DNA from: Paenibacillus_V sp046244365
Lineage (GTDB): Bacteria; Bacillota; Bacilli; Paenibacillales; NBRC-103111
NCBI RefSeq assembly: GCF_046244365.1
Contig: NZ_CP176395.1
Location: 6,076,001 to 6,140,000 of the forward strand
DNA: 64,000 nucleotides
Reading direction: 5' to 3'
Program-made: the position numbers and the translations under genes
Shown: positions 34,269-42,376 of the stretch, piece by piece
Numbering within the stretch: position 1 is the first letter of the stretch
How the letters are laid out: each line of letters opens with the position of its first letter
The notes under the pieces: model-generated
Database searches by the model: none
What the model was told of the DNA's origin: nothing
Seen by the model: the letters and a program-made list of their open reading frames with translations, nothing else

Positions 34269-35537
34269 ATGAGAAAGTTATGGGTAACCCTATGCGCAGC
34301 CACTTGCGCCATGATGGTGGCGGCAGCTCCCGCCTCCGCCTTTAAGGTCGTCGTCGACGCCGGTCACGGCGGACGCGATCCGGGAGCGGTAAGCGCGGGC
34401 GGACTGCAGGAGAAATACGTCAATCTGGACATCGCCCAGCGGCTTAAGAACGAACTGCTGAGCCGGGGATACGAGGTGTCGATGACGCGGGATTCGGACG
34501 TCTACCTGTCGCTCGCCGAGCGAGTCGAATTTACGAACGAACAGAATGCCGACATTTTCGTGTCGGTTCATGCGAACTCCCATCCGTCATCCTCAGCCAA
34601 AGGATCGATGGTCCTGTATTACGATGCGGCATATCCGCAAAACGACTACCCGTCGAGCGCGGAAATGACCGCCTGGAGCGATGTAAGTAAACTGCTGGCG
34701 CAGCAAACGCTTGACGGCGTCGTGCGAAGCGCCGGAACCGAAAACGACGGCCTCGTGCCGAGCGCCGTCTATGTCGTCAGGATGGGAACGATCCCGAGCG
34801 TGCTTGTGGAAACGGCATTCTTGTCCAACCGGTCGGATGCCGCACTACTGGCGGACGCATCGGTCAGGCAGTCAATGGCCGAAGGCATCGCGAAGGGCAT
34901 CGCCGAATATGCGGCGCTTCCGTTCCCGGACATTACGAACCACTGGGCCAAATCCTCGATCATGCGGTTGAAGGAAAAAGGGATTGTCAACGGCATTAAT
35001 CATTATTTTTACCCGGACAAGCCTCTCACCCGCGCCCAATTTGCCGCGATTCTCGATCGCGCCTTTCATTTCGAGGAACCGAAGCCCGGCCAGAGCGGCG
35101 TCTGCCCGAAACCAGCGGAAACGGCTAAACAAACCGCCGCGAACGTCTCGGTAACGGGAAGCGTATACGGCGGCGAATGCAGCCCCGTTCCTGCTTCCTT
35201 CCGCGATTTACCTGCTACATACTGGGCGTACGAAACGCTAATGAAAGCAGCCAAGCTGCGCTACATGGACGGTTACGCGGACGGCACGATTCGTCCGGAC
35301 CAGCCGATTACCCGCGCGGAAGCCGCTGCTCTGCTCGACCGGATCGTCGGCTCGAAGCTGCCTGCAGCAACTTCCGGCTTCGACGATGTCGCGGATACCA
35401 TGTGGGCGGCCAAAGCGATTGGAAGACTGCATGCCGCAGGCATCGTCGGCGGTGTAGCGGATAATCTGTTCGCGCCGTCCCGCACCATTACCCGCGGCGA
35501 AATCAGCGCGATGATGGACCGGTATTTAAGCCGCTAG
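34269..35537 (+). CDS. N-acetylmuramoyl-L-alanine amidase with three SLH domains
   Basis: 422 residues. A signal peptide (~1-24, ending PASAF) precedes an Amidase_3 domain (~25-205) with zinc ligands in VDAGHGGRDPGA, LQEKYVN (Glu) and SVHANSH, and the catalytic-site VETAFLSN. Three S-layer homology repeats follow (FPDITNHWAKSSIMRL, FRDLPATYWAYETLMK, FDDVADTMWAAKAIGR), which bind pyruvylated wall polymer. It is a secreted, wall-bound hydrolase. The start at 34269 follows GGGGAGG; an upstream ATG at 34212 lacks such a site. Confidence 0.93.
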   Translation: MRKLWVTLCAATCAMMVAAAPASAFKVVVDAGHGGRDPGAVSAGGLQEKYVNLDIAQRLKNELLSRGYEVSMTRDSDVYLSLAERVEFTNEQNADIFVSVHANSHPSSSAKGSMVLYYDAAYPQNDYPSSAEMTAWSDVSKLLAQQTLDGVVRSAGTENDGLVPSAVYVVRMGTIPSVLVETAFLSNRSDAALLADASVRQSMAEGIAKGIAEYAALPFPDITNHWAKSSIMRLKEKGIVNGINHYFYPDKPLTRAQFAAILDRAFHFEEPKPGQSGVCPKPAETAKQTAANVSVTGSVYGGECSPVPASFRDLPATYWAYETLMKAAKLRYMDGYADGTIRPDQPITRAEAAALLDRIVGSKLPAATSGFDDVADTMWAAKAIGRLHAAGIVGGVADNLFAPSRTITRGEISAMMDRYLSR

Positions 35538-35572
35538 TCCAGTAAACGCTTTTCCCGTATGAACCGAAACGT

Positions 35573-35617
35573 AAACGGCTCCTCGTCCGGATTCGATCCG
35601 CGACGATGGAGCCGTTT
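35573..35617. terminator. Bidirectional terminator between amidase and DHA3 efflux genes
   Basis: AAACGGCTCC and GGAGCCGTTT enclose an inner CGTC/GACG stem between converging genes. Confidence 0.8.
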
Positions 35618-35645
35618 TGGCTTTCTACTTGTTGGAGGATACCGA

Positions 35646-36884
35646 TTATGCCGCCGTCTGCTTCTGTTCCCCCGGCTTCTTCAGCTTAAACAGGGGAATG
35701 ACGAATAGAAGACCGATGACGAACACGGCACCTGCCGCTACAAAAATGGCAAGCAGCGAAAACTGATCCTTGAGCCATCCCGAGACGCTCATCGCGAGGA
35801 CCATCATGCCCATAAAAAACGGATTCAACACCCCGTTGACGCGGCCGATGAACGACTGCTCCGTGTTTTGCAGGATAAGCGTACTAATCCCGATCATAAA
35901 GCAAGGGAGGAAAAATCCCATAATGAATTGCGCGACTACCGTAAGCGGAATCGAAGTCGACATGCCCATCGCCGCCGCCGCGATCGCATCCGCGATCATC
36001 CCGATGGCCAGCAGTCTTTGCGGCGCGACCTTCTTCGACAGGGCGGCGATCAGTCCGCCGCCGATCAGCATGGCGATGCCGTTCACCATCATGAACCACT
36101 GCAGATTCTCCTTCGGCAAGCCTAGCCGTTCCGTGAGCACGAATACTCCGAGAGGCTGCATAGAGCCGCTGGCGAGTCCAATGGCGGCGAATGTGCCGGC
36201 AAGCCCGCTCAGAACGGCGCTCTTCCTTACGTATCCGATCCCTGCGCCAAGCTCCCGCCAGAAGCCTTCGGACGTCTGCGCCCGTTCTTCTTTGCGGTCA
36301 GCCGGGAGCTTCGTCAGTACGGCTGCGGATAACAGGAATGCGATTCCCGTTATGACGATGGACGTCTGAATGCCGAAGTTCTGATAAACGACCGATCCGA
36401 TCGCGGGACCGGCAATCATGAAAATCGCAGTGATCGTTTGCAGAAGCGCCATCCCTTGCTGAACCTTCTCTGCCGGAACGTGCTGCTTGAACAGCTTCAT
36501 GCCCGACGGCTGCGAAAACTGAGACAGGATAGCGGAGATGAATGTGGCGAAGAACACGGCCTTCCACGATCCGAGAAACAACGTGGCGAAGACGGCAAAG
36601 ACGGAAACCGCGCTAAGCACGTCGCACCAGACCATCGTCCGCTTAGGACGCCAGCGGTCTGCGAACGTACCGCCGATGAAAGAGAACAGGAAGATTGGGG
36701 CGAACTCCGCCACCGAAATGAGAGATACGGCGTAAGGATCATTGCCGGTCTTCTCCATGACGAACAACAATACCGAAAAATTTCGTACCCAAATGCCGAT
36801 TTGCAGCAGCACGTTGGACAATAGAATCGTACGCACGAATGCGTTCTGGAATAGGCCCTTTCCTGCGGCCTTGTCGTTATTCAT
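35646..36884 (-). CDS. MFS transporter, DHA3-like (macrolide efflux type)
   Basis: 412 residues, about twelve hydrophobic segments. The sequence LLQIGIWVRNFSVLLFVMEK at the start and GGTFADRWRPKRTMVWCDVL (motif A) resemble the MefA/DHA3 drug exporters. Its start overlaps the stop of the GIY-YIG gene by 4 bp, so it is the last gene of a three-gene operon with the DUF2087 regulator. Substrate unknown. Confidence 0.88.
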   Translation of the reverse strand: MNNDKAAGKGLFQNAFVRTILLSNVLLQIGIWVRNFSVLLFVMEKTGNDPYAVSLISVAEFAPIFLFSFIGGTFADRWRPKRTMVWCDVLSAVSVFAVFATLFLGSWKAVFFATFISAILSQFSQPSGMKLFKQHVPAEKVQQGMALLQTITAIFMIAGPAIGSVVYQNFGIQTSIVITGIAFLLSAAVLTKLPADRKEERAQTSEGFWRELGAGIGYVRKSAVLSGLAGTFAAIGLASGSMQPLGVFVLTERLGLPKENLQWFMMVNGIAMLIGGGLIAALSKKVAPQRLLAIGMIADAIAAAAMGMSTSIPLTVVAQFIMGFFLPCFMIGISTLILQNTEQSFIGRVNGVLNPFFMGMMVLAMSVSGWLKDQFSLLAIFVAAGAVFVIGLLFVIPLFKLKKPGEQKQTAA

Positions 36885-37294
36885 TTTTCCACACCTTTCT
36901 TATGATAGCCGCGCTCGCCGTACGGCTGAAGCTCGTCGAGCCATTTACGCTCCAGCGCCTGCAGCTGCTTTTTGTAATCGCGGACGACATCGGCGCGCAT
37001 CCCTTCGGGGCTCTTAATATCCCGGTAATCGAACAATACATCGTCTCCCGTGTCGAGCAGTTCCAATACCTCGATCGTAAAACGCGTCTCCCCGCAAACC
37101 TTCCATTCGCTTTGCAGCTCCTTGTTCCGATGAACGCCGCTCGTCAGCTGAAACCGCTGGCTGTTGATCGTTCCTTGGATGTTCGGACTGGGGATTAGCA
37201 GCAGTTTGCCGTTCTCTTCGTTGCGAATGCGAACAATGCCCATATCGCGCTTCGTTTGCTCATAATTCAACAATAACTCTTCTCTTCTGTTCAT
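36881..37294 (-). CDS. GIY-YIG nuclease-family protein with degenerate motif
   Basis: 137 residues. The layout matches the small GIY-YIG family of Bacilli: GIVRIRNEENGKLLLIPSPN corresponds to the GIY-x-YIG region, RFQLTSGVHRNKELQSEW follows, and the end has WLDELQPYGERGYH. The canonical YIG (or YVG) triplet is replaced by LLIP, so nuclease activity is doubtful. It is coupled by a 4-bp overlap to the downstream efflux gene, and a regulator lies upstream. Confidence 0.72.
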   Translation of the reverse strand: MNRREELLLNYEQTKRDMGIVRIRNEENGKLLLIPSPNIQGTINSQRFQLTSGVHRNKELQSEWKVCGETRFTIEVLELLDTGDDVLFDYRDIKSPEGMRADVVRDYKKQLQALERKWLDELQPYGERGYHKKGVEK

Positions 37295-37321
37295 TTCTCT
37301 TCCTCCTGGATTCCATCCATT

Positions 37322-38095
37322 CTAAACTTTCACCCAATAGGCACTGCAATCCGGCTGCCGGTCCATAAAGCCGTACTCGATCATGTACCTGCGCAGCGTT
37401 ACGTAGTCGGCGAACGCTTCCTTCAGCACCGCGTTCACTTCCTTCTCGGTATACGTGCGATTGATTTCAAACCGTTTGATCAAATGTCTCAGGATGGCGA
37501 TTTTGCGCTTTTCCTTTCTGGGAAACTCGCTGATCGCTCCGTCCAGTCCGTCCTTGAAATACGTATTGAGAAACAACGCGTTTTCCTCTTCCGTTATCAC
37601 GAATCTTTCATCCAAGACCGTCGCCGTCCGGTGGATCGGTATAAGCTGCTGCTGCTTCTCCGGCTTGTCGTTCATGAGCTCCATGATAGCCAGAAACACT
37701 TTGGCCTGCTTCGCTTTCTCCCGCAGCGTAAACCGGTGGTTGCGTATGGTGGAGGTGCTTCCTCCCTCCAGCTCCTTGACGATCTCCGCATCGCTCATCC
37801 CTTGTTGAAAGCTGTGAATAAGCTGCTTCTGAAGATCGGTCAAGCCGGTGAGCTTCTTATCGAGACTCATCAAGTAGTCGAACATCGACGTATGGGCTTC
37901 GGCAATATGATGGCGTACGTATTTCTTCGCTTCGTAAAATACGCCGTCATGCGGGTATACGATGCCTTCTTCAAACCGTCTGCTGCAAACCAGACAAATA
38001 TAGGACTCGCTTGCTTCCTCATAAACGAATCCGCGCTTCATTTCATCTAAGGAAGCATTCCAAAACAATTCAGAAATATCTATCAAAACAAACAC
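37322..38095 (-). CDS. DUF2087 transcriptional regulator
   Basis: 257 residues. An N-terminal zinc-finger-like segment (ICLVCSRRFEEG ... RHHIAEAH, residues ~32-65), then a LuxR-like helix-turn-helix (LTDLQKQLIHSFQQGMSDAE, ~88-125), and a C-terminal DUF2087 domain (EFPRKEKRKIAILRHLIKRF, YTEKEVNAVLKEAFADYVTL, ~190-245). Such proteins are seen as regulators next to GIY-YIG genes in Bacilli. It heads the operon DUF2087, GIY-YIG, efflux pump. The A+T-rich region 38096-38300 upstream has no gene. Confidence 0.8.
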   Translation of the reverse strand: MFVLIDISELFWNASLDEMKRGFVYEEASESYICLVCSRRFEEGIVYPHDGVFYEAKKYVRHHIAEAHTSMFDYLMSLDKKLTGLTDLQKQLIHSFQQGMSDAEIVKELEGGSTSTIRNHRFTLREKAKQAKVFLAIMELMNDKPEKQQQLIPIHRTATVLDERFVITEEENALFLNTYFKDGLDGAISEFPRKEKRKIAILRHLIKRFEINRTYTEKEVNAVLKEAFADYVTLRRYMIEYGFMDRQPDCSAYWVKV

Positions 38096-38304
38096 CTCTC
38101 GATATCGTTTATTTATTATATAGACATCATAATCGAATGTTTATTATTTTTCAAGCAATTCAAATCAATAAACCAAACATTTTTTATTTTCGTCTAGAAA
38201 ATAAGCAAACCTATTAACCAAATCGTTTATTGGATAAAACATGCATAAGCATAGGGTTGTCCAGCCATACTAATCACATCTTATAAAAAGGAGGTACGCG
38301 TGCA

Positions 38305-38649
38305 ATGCGTAAACTATCGACGGCGCTCGTTACGGCGGGATTGCTGGCTGCACTCGGCTTCGGCGGCATGCAGGCTTATGCGGACCACCACCAAGCGCAG
38401 GAAGAATCGGCCAAGGTCCAGTTGACGGATCAGCAAAAGAACGAGCTCGCAGCCCTGCATAAAGATATTTTGGCAAAGAAAAAAGAAGTCATCGGCAAAT
38501 ACGTCAAATTCGGCGTCATGTCCGAGGAAAAAGGCAAGCATGCGGTCGATCGCATGGAGAAGCGTTACGAGAAGCTGGAGCAGAACGGCTTCATTCCCAA
38601 ATGGGACAAGCATCATAAACGGGAAAAGGACGAACACCGCAATCCATAG
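38305..38649 (+). CDS. DUF2680 (YckD-like) exported protein
   Basis: 114 residues: signal peptide (~1-26, RKLSTALVTAGLLAALGFGG, cleavage near AYA-DHH), then a charged helical body with LTDQQKNELAALHKDILAKK and VKFGVMSEEKGKHAVDRMEK, the pattern of the DUF2680 family. A good AAAGGAGG site precedes the ATG. Its function in the family is unknown. Confidence 0.8.
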   Translation: MRKLSTALVTAGLLAALGFGGMQAYADHHQAQEESAKVQLTDQQKNELAALHKDILAKKKEVIGKYVKFGVMSEEKGKHAVDRMEKRYEKLEQNGFIPKWDKHHKREKDEHRNP

Positions 38650-38684
38650 CTTCGTTCGATTTCGTTAAAGCATTCCGCAAACCG

Positions 38685-38711
38685 GAACCATCGGCCTGAG
38701 CCGATGGTTTC
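38685..38711 (+). terminator. Terminator of the DUF2680 gene
   Basis: GAACCATCGGC and GCCGATGGTTTC with a 4-nt loop, followed by a T-rich stretch. Confidence 0.8.
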
Positions 38712-38817
38712 TTCCTTTTTCACCCAATTGTGGATTGTTCACATTTTTCTAATCTTAGCTTAAGTTCGGTTCGCTACAATATGTATTGTCGATATCGCAT
38801 GCTAGGAGGAATGATAA

Positions 38818-39867
38818 ATGGATTTTCGACGCTATTCCATACTTGCGCTGCTTGCCTGTATCGGACTCGCTTGGGCCTTCCCCGTTCATGCCGACTCTTC
38901 GCCTGAATGGACCGGTTACCGGATGATCGCGCACGCGATGGGCGGCATCAACGGCCATGACTATACGAATTCGTACGAGGCTTTCTTGGTGAATTATGAG
39001 AAAGGGCACCGCGTTTTCGAGGTGGATCTGATCTTGACGGAGGACGGCAAGCTGGCGGCCCGGCACGATTGGCTCGCTTATACGGCCGACCTGCTTCAGC
39101 CGGAGCTTCCCGAGGAGAAGAAGGGCGTATCGCTTACGCTCAGAGACTTTAAGGGAACGCCGATTCTGGAGAAATACAAGGCGCTTTCGTTCAAGGATAT
39201 CGTCAAAATGATGCAGCAGTATCCGGATATTTATTTGGTGACCGATACGAAAGAAACCGATCCCGTGCTTGTGACCGAGCAGTTCCGGCTGATCAAGGAA
39301 GGCGCCGAAGCCGTCGATCCGGCGATCTTGAACCGCATAATTCCGGAGCTTTACACGGAAGATATGGTGAAGACGGTCATGGACATCTATCCGTTTCCCA
39401 ATAAGCTGTACTCTCTGTACCAGTCTTCCGATCCGGATGAGGAAATATTGCGCTTCGTCCGCGAGAACGGCATTCAAACGGTCGCTATGCCGGTCGAAAG
39501 GGCGCAAATGATGCCGGAGCTGATGCAAGGTCTGAACGATCTCGCCGTCAAGACGTACGTTCACTCCGTGAACAGCGAGGAAGAAATTCGCGCGATGACC
39601 GCTTTGGGCGTTTATGGCGTCTATACGGACTTTCTGGGGAACGAGCAGGAGCGGTTTTTCGCGGACGGCGCGGCGCCTGCGATAGCCGGCGTACAGCAAA
39701 CGGCTGCGACAATCATGCCGCGGGCTGAGACGTCGCATGCGGCCGAAGCGGCCAAAAGCCGGTGGGGAACGCTTGAAACGATTGCGGTTAGCGGTGCGTC
39801 CGGTTTTTTGATCGCTATGGTAACGCTGCGGTTTGCACTCGGTAAACGAAGCCGGTATAGCCGGTAA
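38818..39867 (+). CDS. Glycerophosphodiester phosphodiesterase/PLC-like exported protein
   Basis: 349 residues. A signal peptide (~1-26) precedes a TIM-barrel phosphodiesterase domain: YRMIAHAMGGINGHDYTNSY carries the first catalytic His and Asn, GHRVFEVDLILTEDGKLAARHD the metal-binding Glu/Asp and second His. The C-terminus (~315-342, ASGFLIAMVTLRFALGKRSR) is a hydrophobic segment with a basic end, a membrane anchor. Such enzymes act on glycerophosphodiesters or related lipid headgroups outside the membrane. GGAGG precedes the start. Confidence 0.85.
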   Translation: MDFRRYSILALLACIGLAWAFPVHADSSPEWTGYRMIAHAMGGINGHDYTNSYEAFLVNYEKGHRVFEVDLILTEDGKLAARHDWLAYTADLLQPELPEEKKGVSLTLRDFKGTPILEKYKALSFKDIVKMMQQYPDIYLVTDTKETDPVLVTEQFRLIKEGAEAVDPAILNRIIPELYTEDMVKTVMDIYPFPNKLYSLYQSSDPDEEILRFVRENGIQTVAMPVERAQMMPELMQGLNDLAVKTYVHSVNSEEEIRAMTALGVYGVYTDFLGNEQERFFADGAAPAIAGVQQTAATIMPRAETSHAAEAAKSRWGTLETIAVSGASGFLIAMVTLRFALGKRSRYSR

Positions 39868-39873
39868 AATGAA

Positions 39874-39921
39874 AAAGGGGCTGCTCCCAAGCGCATCTGC
39901 GCTTGCGGAACGAGCCCCTTT
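39874..39921. terminator. Terminator between GDPD-like gene and SR1P gene
   Basis: AAAGGGGCT ... AGCCCCTTT with an inner AAGCGCA/TGCGCTT stem; serves converging genes. Confidence 0.8.
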
Positions 39922-39925
39922 GGTT

Positions 39926-40132
39926 TTAATCGTTCATGACCGCGGCTGGCGCCGCATCGATTTTATGGGCTGCCAGAGCCCTGCAGTGATTGTCGTCGCA
40001 TATGCCGTACAACGTTTTGACGCCGTTCGTCGGAACGGTATCGATGATTTCCCCGCAGCATTGACAAAGGATGACGCCAAGCTGATGCTTCGTTACTGAA
40101 GTTTGTATTACCTCGCTAACGCTTCGCTCCAT
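39926..40132 (-). CDS. SR1P-type GapA-binding small protein
   Basis: 68 residues. The core LGVILCQCCGEIIDTVPTNG, then VKTLYGICDDNHC, matches the SR1P family, small Cys-rich peptides that in Bacillus bind GapA and assist RNA degradation. Here the gene starts 25 bp inside the 3' end of a gap gene in another frame, so the two are co-transcribed and probably translationally coupled. The N-terminus (~15 residues) is longer than in B. subtilis SR1P. An RBS-like GGAG lies upstream within gap. Confidence 0.75.
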   Translation of the reverse strand: MERSVSEVIQTSVTKHQLGVILCQCCGEIIDTVPTNGVKTLYGICDDNHCRALAAHKIDAAPAAVMND

Positions 40133-41157
40133 GATAACTCCACGCTCCCTTTTTCCGCTTTCGCGACATATTCGGCAAAATCGATGACCCGGCTTGCATA
40201 AGCCCACTCGTTGTCGTACCAGGCAAGCAGCTTGATTTGATTGTCTGCGACCATGAGCGACAAACCGTCGATTACCGCCGATTTGTCATTGCCCGTATAG
40301 TCGCTGGACACGAGCGGCAGCTCGTTATATTCCACGATTGGAGCGAGCTTTCCGCTGACCGCTTGCCGGATGGCATCCTTCACTTCCTCTTTCGTAACCG
40401 GCCGCTTCACCAGCGCAGTCAAGTCGACCAAAGATACGTCTTGCGTCGGCACGCGAAGGGAAATGCCCTGCACGCGGGAAGCCAGATGCGGCAGCACGCC
40501 TGCAAGCGCCTTGCCTACGCCCGTCGAGGTCGGAATGATCGATTGCGTGCAAGCGCGGGCTCTGCGCAAATCTTTATGCGGATTATCCATATGATTCTGG
40601 TCGTTCGTAAAGGCGTGCACCGTCGTCATCCAGCCTTGCTCGAGCTGAAACGCTTCATCGAGAATGTGGAGGATCGGCGCCAGGCAGTTCGTCGTACAGG
40701 AAGCCGTCGACAGCAGCCGATGCCGCTGGGGGTCGTAGGAAGCTTCATTCACGCCCATCACGACGGTTAGATCGACGCCGCTTCCGGGTGCTGTCAGGAT
40801 GACCCGGCCCGCTCCGGCCGTCACATGCTTGGCGGCGCCTTGACGATCGTTGAACTTCCCGGTCGCGTCGATCGCGATATCGATGCCGAGCCGCTCCCAA
40901 GGCAGCTGAAGCGGATCCCGCTCCATCACGATGTCGATCGCCTGGCCGTTGATCAGGAGCCTTTTATCCTCTATGTCGATATCCGCATCCCATTTGCCGT
41001 GAACGGTATCGTATTTAAGCAGATGTGCAACGGTTTCCACCGGGCTCGTCGTATTTATCGCCGCAATTTCGGCAGCGGCCAAACCTTTACTAAACGCACG
41101 CCGCACTAGCAGCCTGCCGATTCTCCCCATACCGCTGATTGCCAATCTCCGTTTCAT
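40108..41157 (-). CDS. gap: Glyceraldehyde-3-phosphate dehydrogenase
   Basis: 349 residues. Rossmann motif ISGMGRIGRLLVRR (residues 7-20), catalytic Cys C154 in STASCTTNCLAP, and the C-terminal WYDNEWAYASRVID. At the position where NAD-specific enzymes carry Asp after the second strand, the sequence is INTTS (34-38), more like NADP-using GapB-type enzymes. It is not beside the glycolytic genes; it lies between an SR1P gene and an ars operon on the same strand. Glycolytic, gluconeogenic or arsenate-linked use are all possible. Confidence 0.92.
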   Translation of the reverse strand: MKRRLAISGMGRIGRLLVRRAFSKGLAAAEIAAINTTSPVETVAHLLKYDTVHGKWDADIDIEDKRLLINGQAIDIVMERDPLQLPWERLGIDIAIDATGKFNDRQGAAKHVTAGAGRVILTAPGSGVDLTVVMGVNEASYDPQRHRLLSTASCTTNCLAPILHILDEAFQLEQGWMTTVHAFTNDQNHMDNPHKDLRRARACTQSIIPTSTGVGKALAGVLPHLASRVQGISLRVPTQDVSLVDLTALVKRPVTKEEVKDAIRQAVSGKLAPIVEYNELPLVSSDYTGNDKSAVIDGLSLMVADNQIKLLAWYDNEWAYASRVIDFAEYVAKAEKGSVELSWSEALAR

Positions 41158-41374
41158 CGTCGACCCCCAGTTCGTTAAGTAAGACGTCTTGATCTATGTA
41201 TATCATACAATTATTTTATTTATGACGCAATATATAAAGGCACATTTTCTCTATTAGTATGTATTATATAAGAGGAAAGGAGCAAAATCGTCATCAATCA
41301 TACACACTTTTCCGATTCACGCCGCTAGGCTTGTATGTCTGCTCTCCTTGTATTCATACCCCGGGACAGCAAAA

Positions 41375-41400
41375 AACAGTGACAACGACTCGTCACTGTT
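41375..41400 (-). terminator. Terminator of the ars operon
   Basis: AACAGTGAC and GTCACTGTT around an 8-nt loop, followed by TTTTTT on the minus strand, 33 bp after arsI. It separates the operon from gap. Confidence 0.85.
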
Positions 41401-41432
41401 CGCTAACCATTATTACGTCAAGCGTACCGCAA

Positions 41433-41897
41433 TCATTTTCGAAAAGATCCGAATTCGACCTTCACCGGCTGGGCCGGCGGCGCGCAGCAAAGCGAAAGAT
41501 CGCGGGCATCGCCGGCGGATTCGAACTCGGAGTCTTCTTTCGTGCAGAAGATCTCCCAGGCGTTGCCGTCCGGATCGTAAACCCAAACTTTGTCCTGTAC
41601 GGCGTAGCAGCAGGTCGTGTTCATCTCGTCGATCAGAAGTAATCCGGTTTGCCTTAGACGTTCCCCCATCGCAAGCACATCTTCGGTACCGTCTACCTGA
41701 AAGCCGAGATGGTTTAATACGCCATTTTTCTCGAACGGACGAACATTTAAGGAAAAGTGCAAGGCAGGGCTATCAAGTTCAAACTTGGCATAATTCTCCT
41801 TAACTTTTGTCGGCTCGGCTCCGAAGAAGGCGCGATAGAAAGCCAGTGACTTTTCGAGATCCGTGCAATTGACGGCAACGTGCATTCTTTTGATCAT
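41433..41897 (-). CDS. arsI: ArsI/CadI-like C-As lyase (glyoxalase superfamily)
   Basis: 154 residues with the vicinal-oxygen-chelate fold. The arsenic-binding vicinal cysteines C96-C97 lie in NTTCCYAV, metal ligands are H6 (MHVAVN), H63 (LNHLGF) and E115 (NAWEIF), and the flexible C-terminus has a further CC pair (SLCCAPP). ArsI uses Fe(II) and oxygen to demethylate trivalent methylarsenicals. It is the last gene of the ars operon, 13 bp after the phosphatase gene. All key residues are present. Confidence 0.9.
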   Translation of the reverse strand: MIKRMHVAVNCTDLEKSLAFYRAFFGAEPTKVKENYAKFELDSPALHFSLNVRPFEKNGVLNHLGFQVDGTEDVLAMGERLRQTGLLLIDEMNTTCCYAVQDKVWVYDPDGNAWEIFCTKEDSEFESAGDARDLSLCCAPPAQPVKVEFGSFRK

Positions 41898-41910
41898 CGT
41901 AATCGCTCCT

Positions 41911-42342
41911 TTACGGATACATTTTCTTCAAAGCCTCTTTTTGCGCCGGCTTGACGTTAAGAACGGGGCGTATGCTTTTGGCTAGTTCCTCCGCCTCCTC
42001 AATCGTCTTGCTTACGCCAAGCTCGATCAGCACAGCAACGGCAACCGCACCGGTACGGCCTCTGCCTCCGTTGCAATGAAAAGCCACCTTCTTGCCATCG
42101 CGGTAAGCCTTCACGACTTCATCCGCAGCTTGTTTAAAGAGCGCCTCCTGGTTCTCCCCCGCATCGTCGCCAAGAGCTATTTTTATCCATTCTACATTGG
42201 CTTCCGGGTATGCGCATTGCTCCGCTTCGCCCCGCAAGTCCACAATGACTTCGCACTGCTCGTTCTTCACTACTTGTTCGACATCGGCTGCTCCGCACAT
42301 AAAAATCTTATCGTCATACAACGCTTGATACGCTTTTTCCAC
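41911..42342 (-). CDS. CX5R dual-specificity-type phosphatase in the ars operon
   Basis: 143 residues from a GTG at 42342 that follows AGAGGAGAGG; the frame extends upstream into acr3 but lacks a better start. The phosphatase loop HCNGGRGRTG places the nucleophile at C90 and the arginine at R96; a candidate general acid is in LGDDAG (~D59-D60). The fold is that of eukaryote-like dual-specificity phosphatases, unrelated to ArsC. It sits 34 bp after acr3 and 13 bp before arsI, so it is co-transcribed. Substrate unknown; a protein, nucleotide or lipid phosphate are all possible. Confidence 0.85.
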   Translation of the reverse strand: MEKAYQALYDDKIFMCGAADVEQVVKNEQCEVIVDLRGEAEQCAYPEANVEWIKIALGDDAGENQEALFKQAADEVVKAYRDGKKVAFHCNGGRGRTGAVAVAVLIELGVSKTIEEAEELAKSIRPVLNVKPAQKEALKKMYP

Positions 42343-42376
42343 ACTGATCCCTCTCCTCTGAGTATATTTATCCGAA

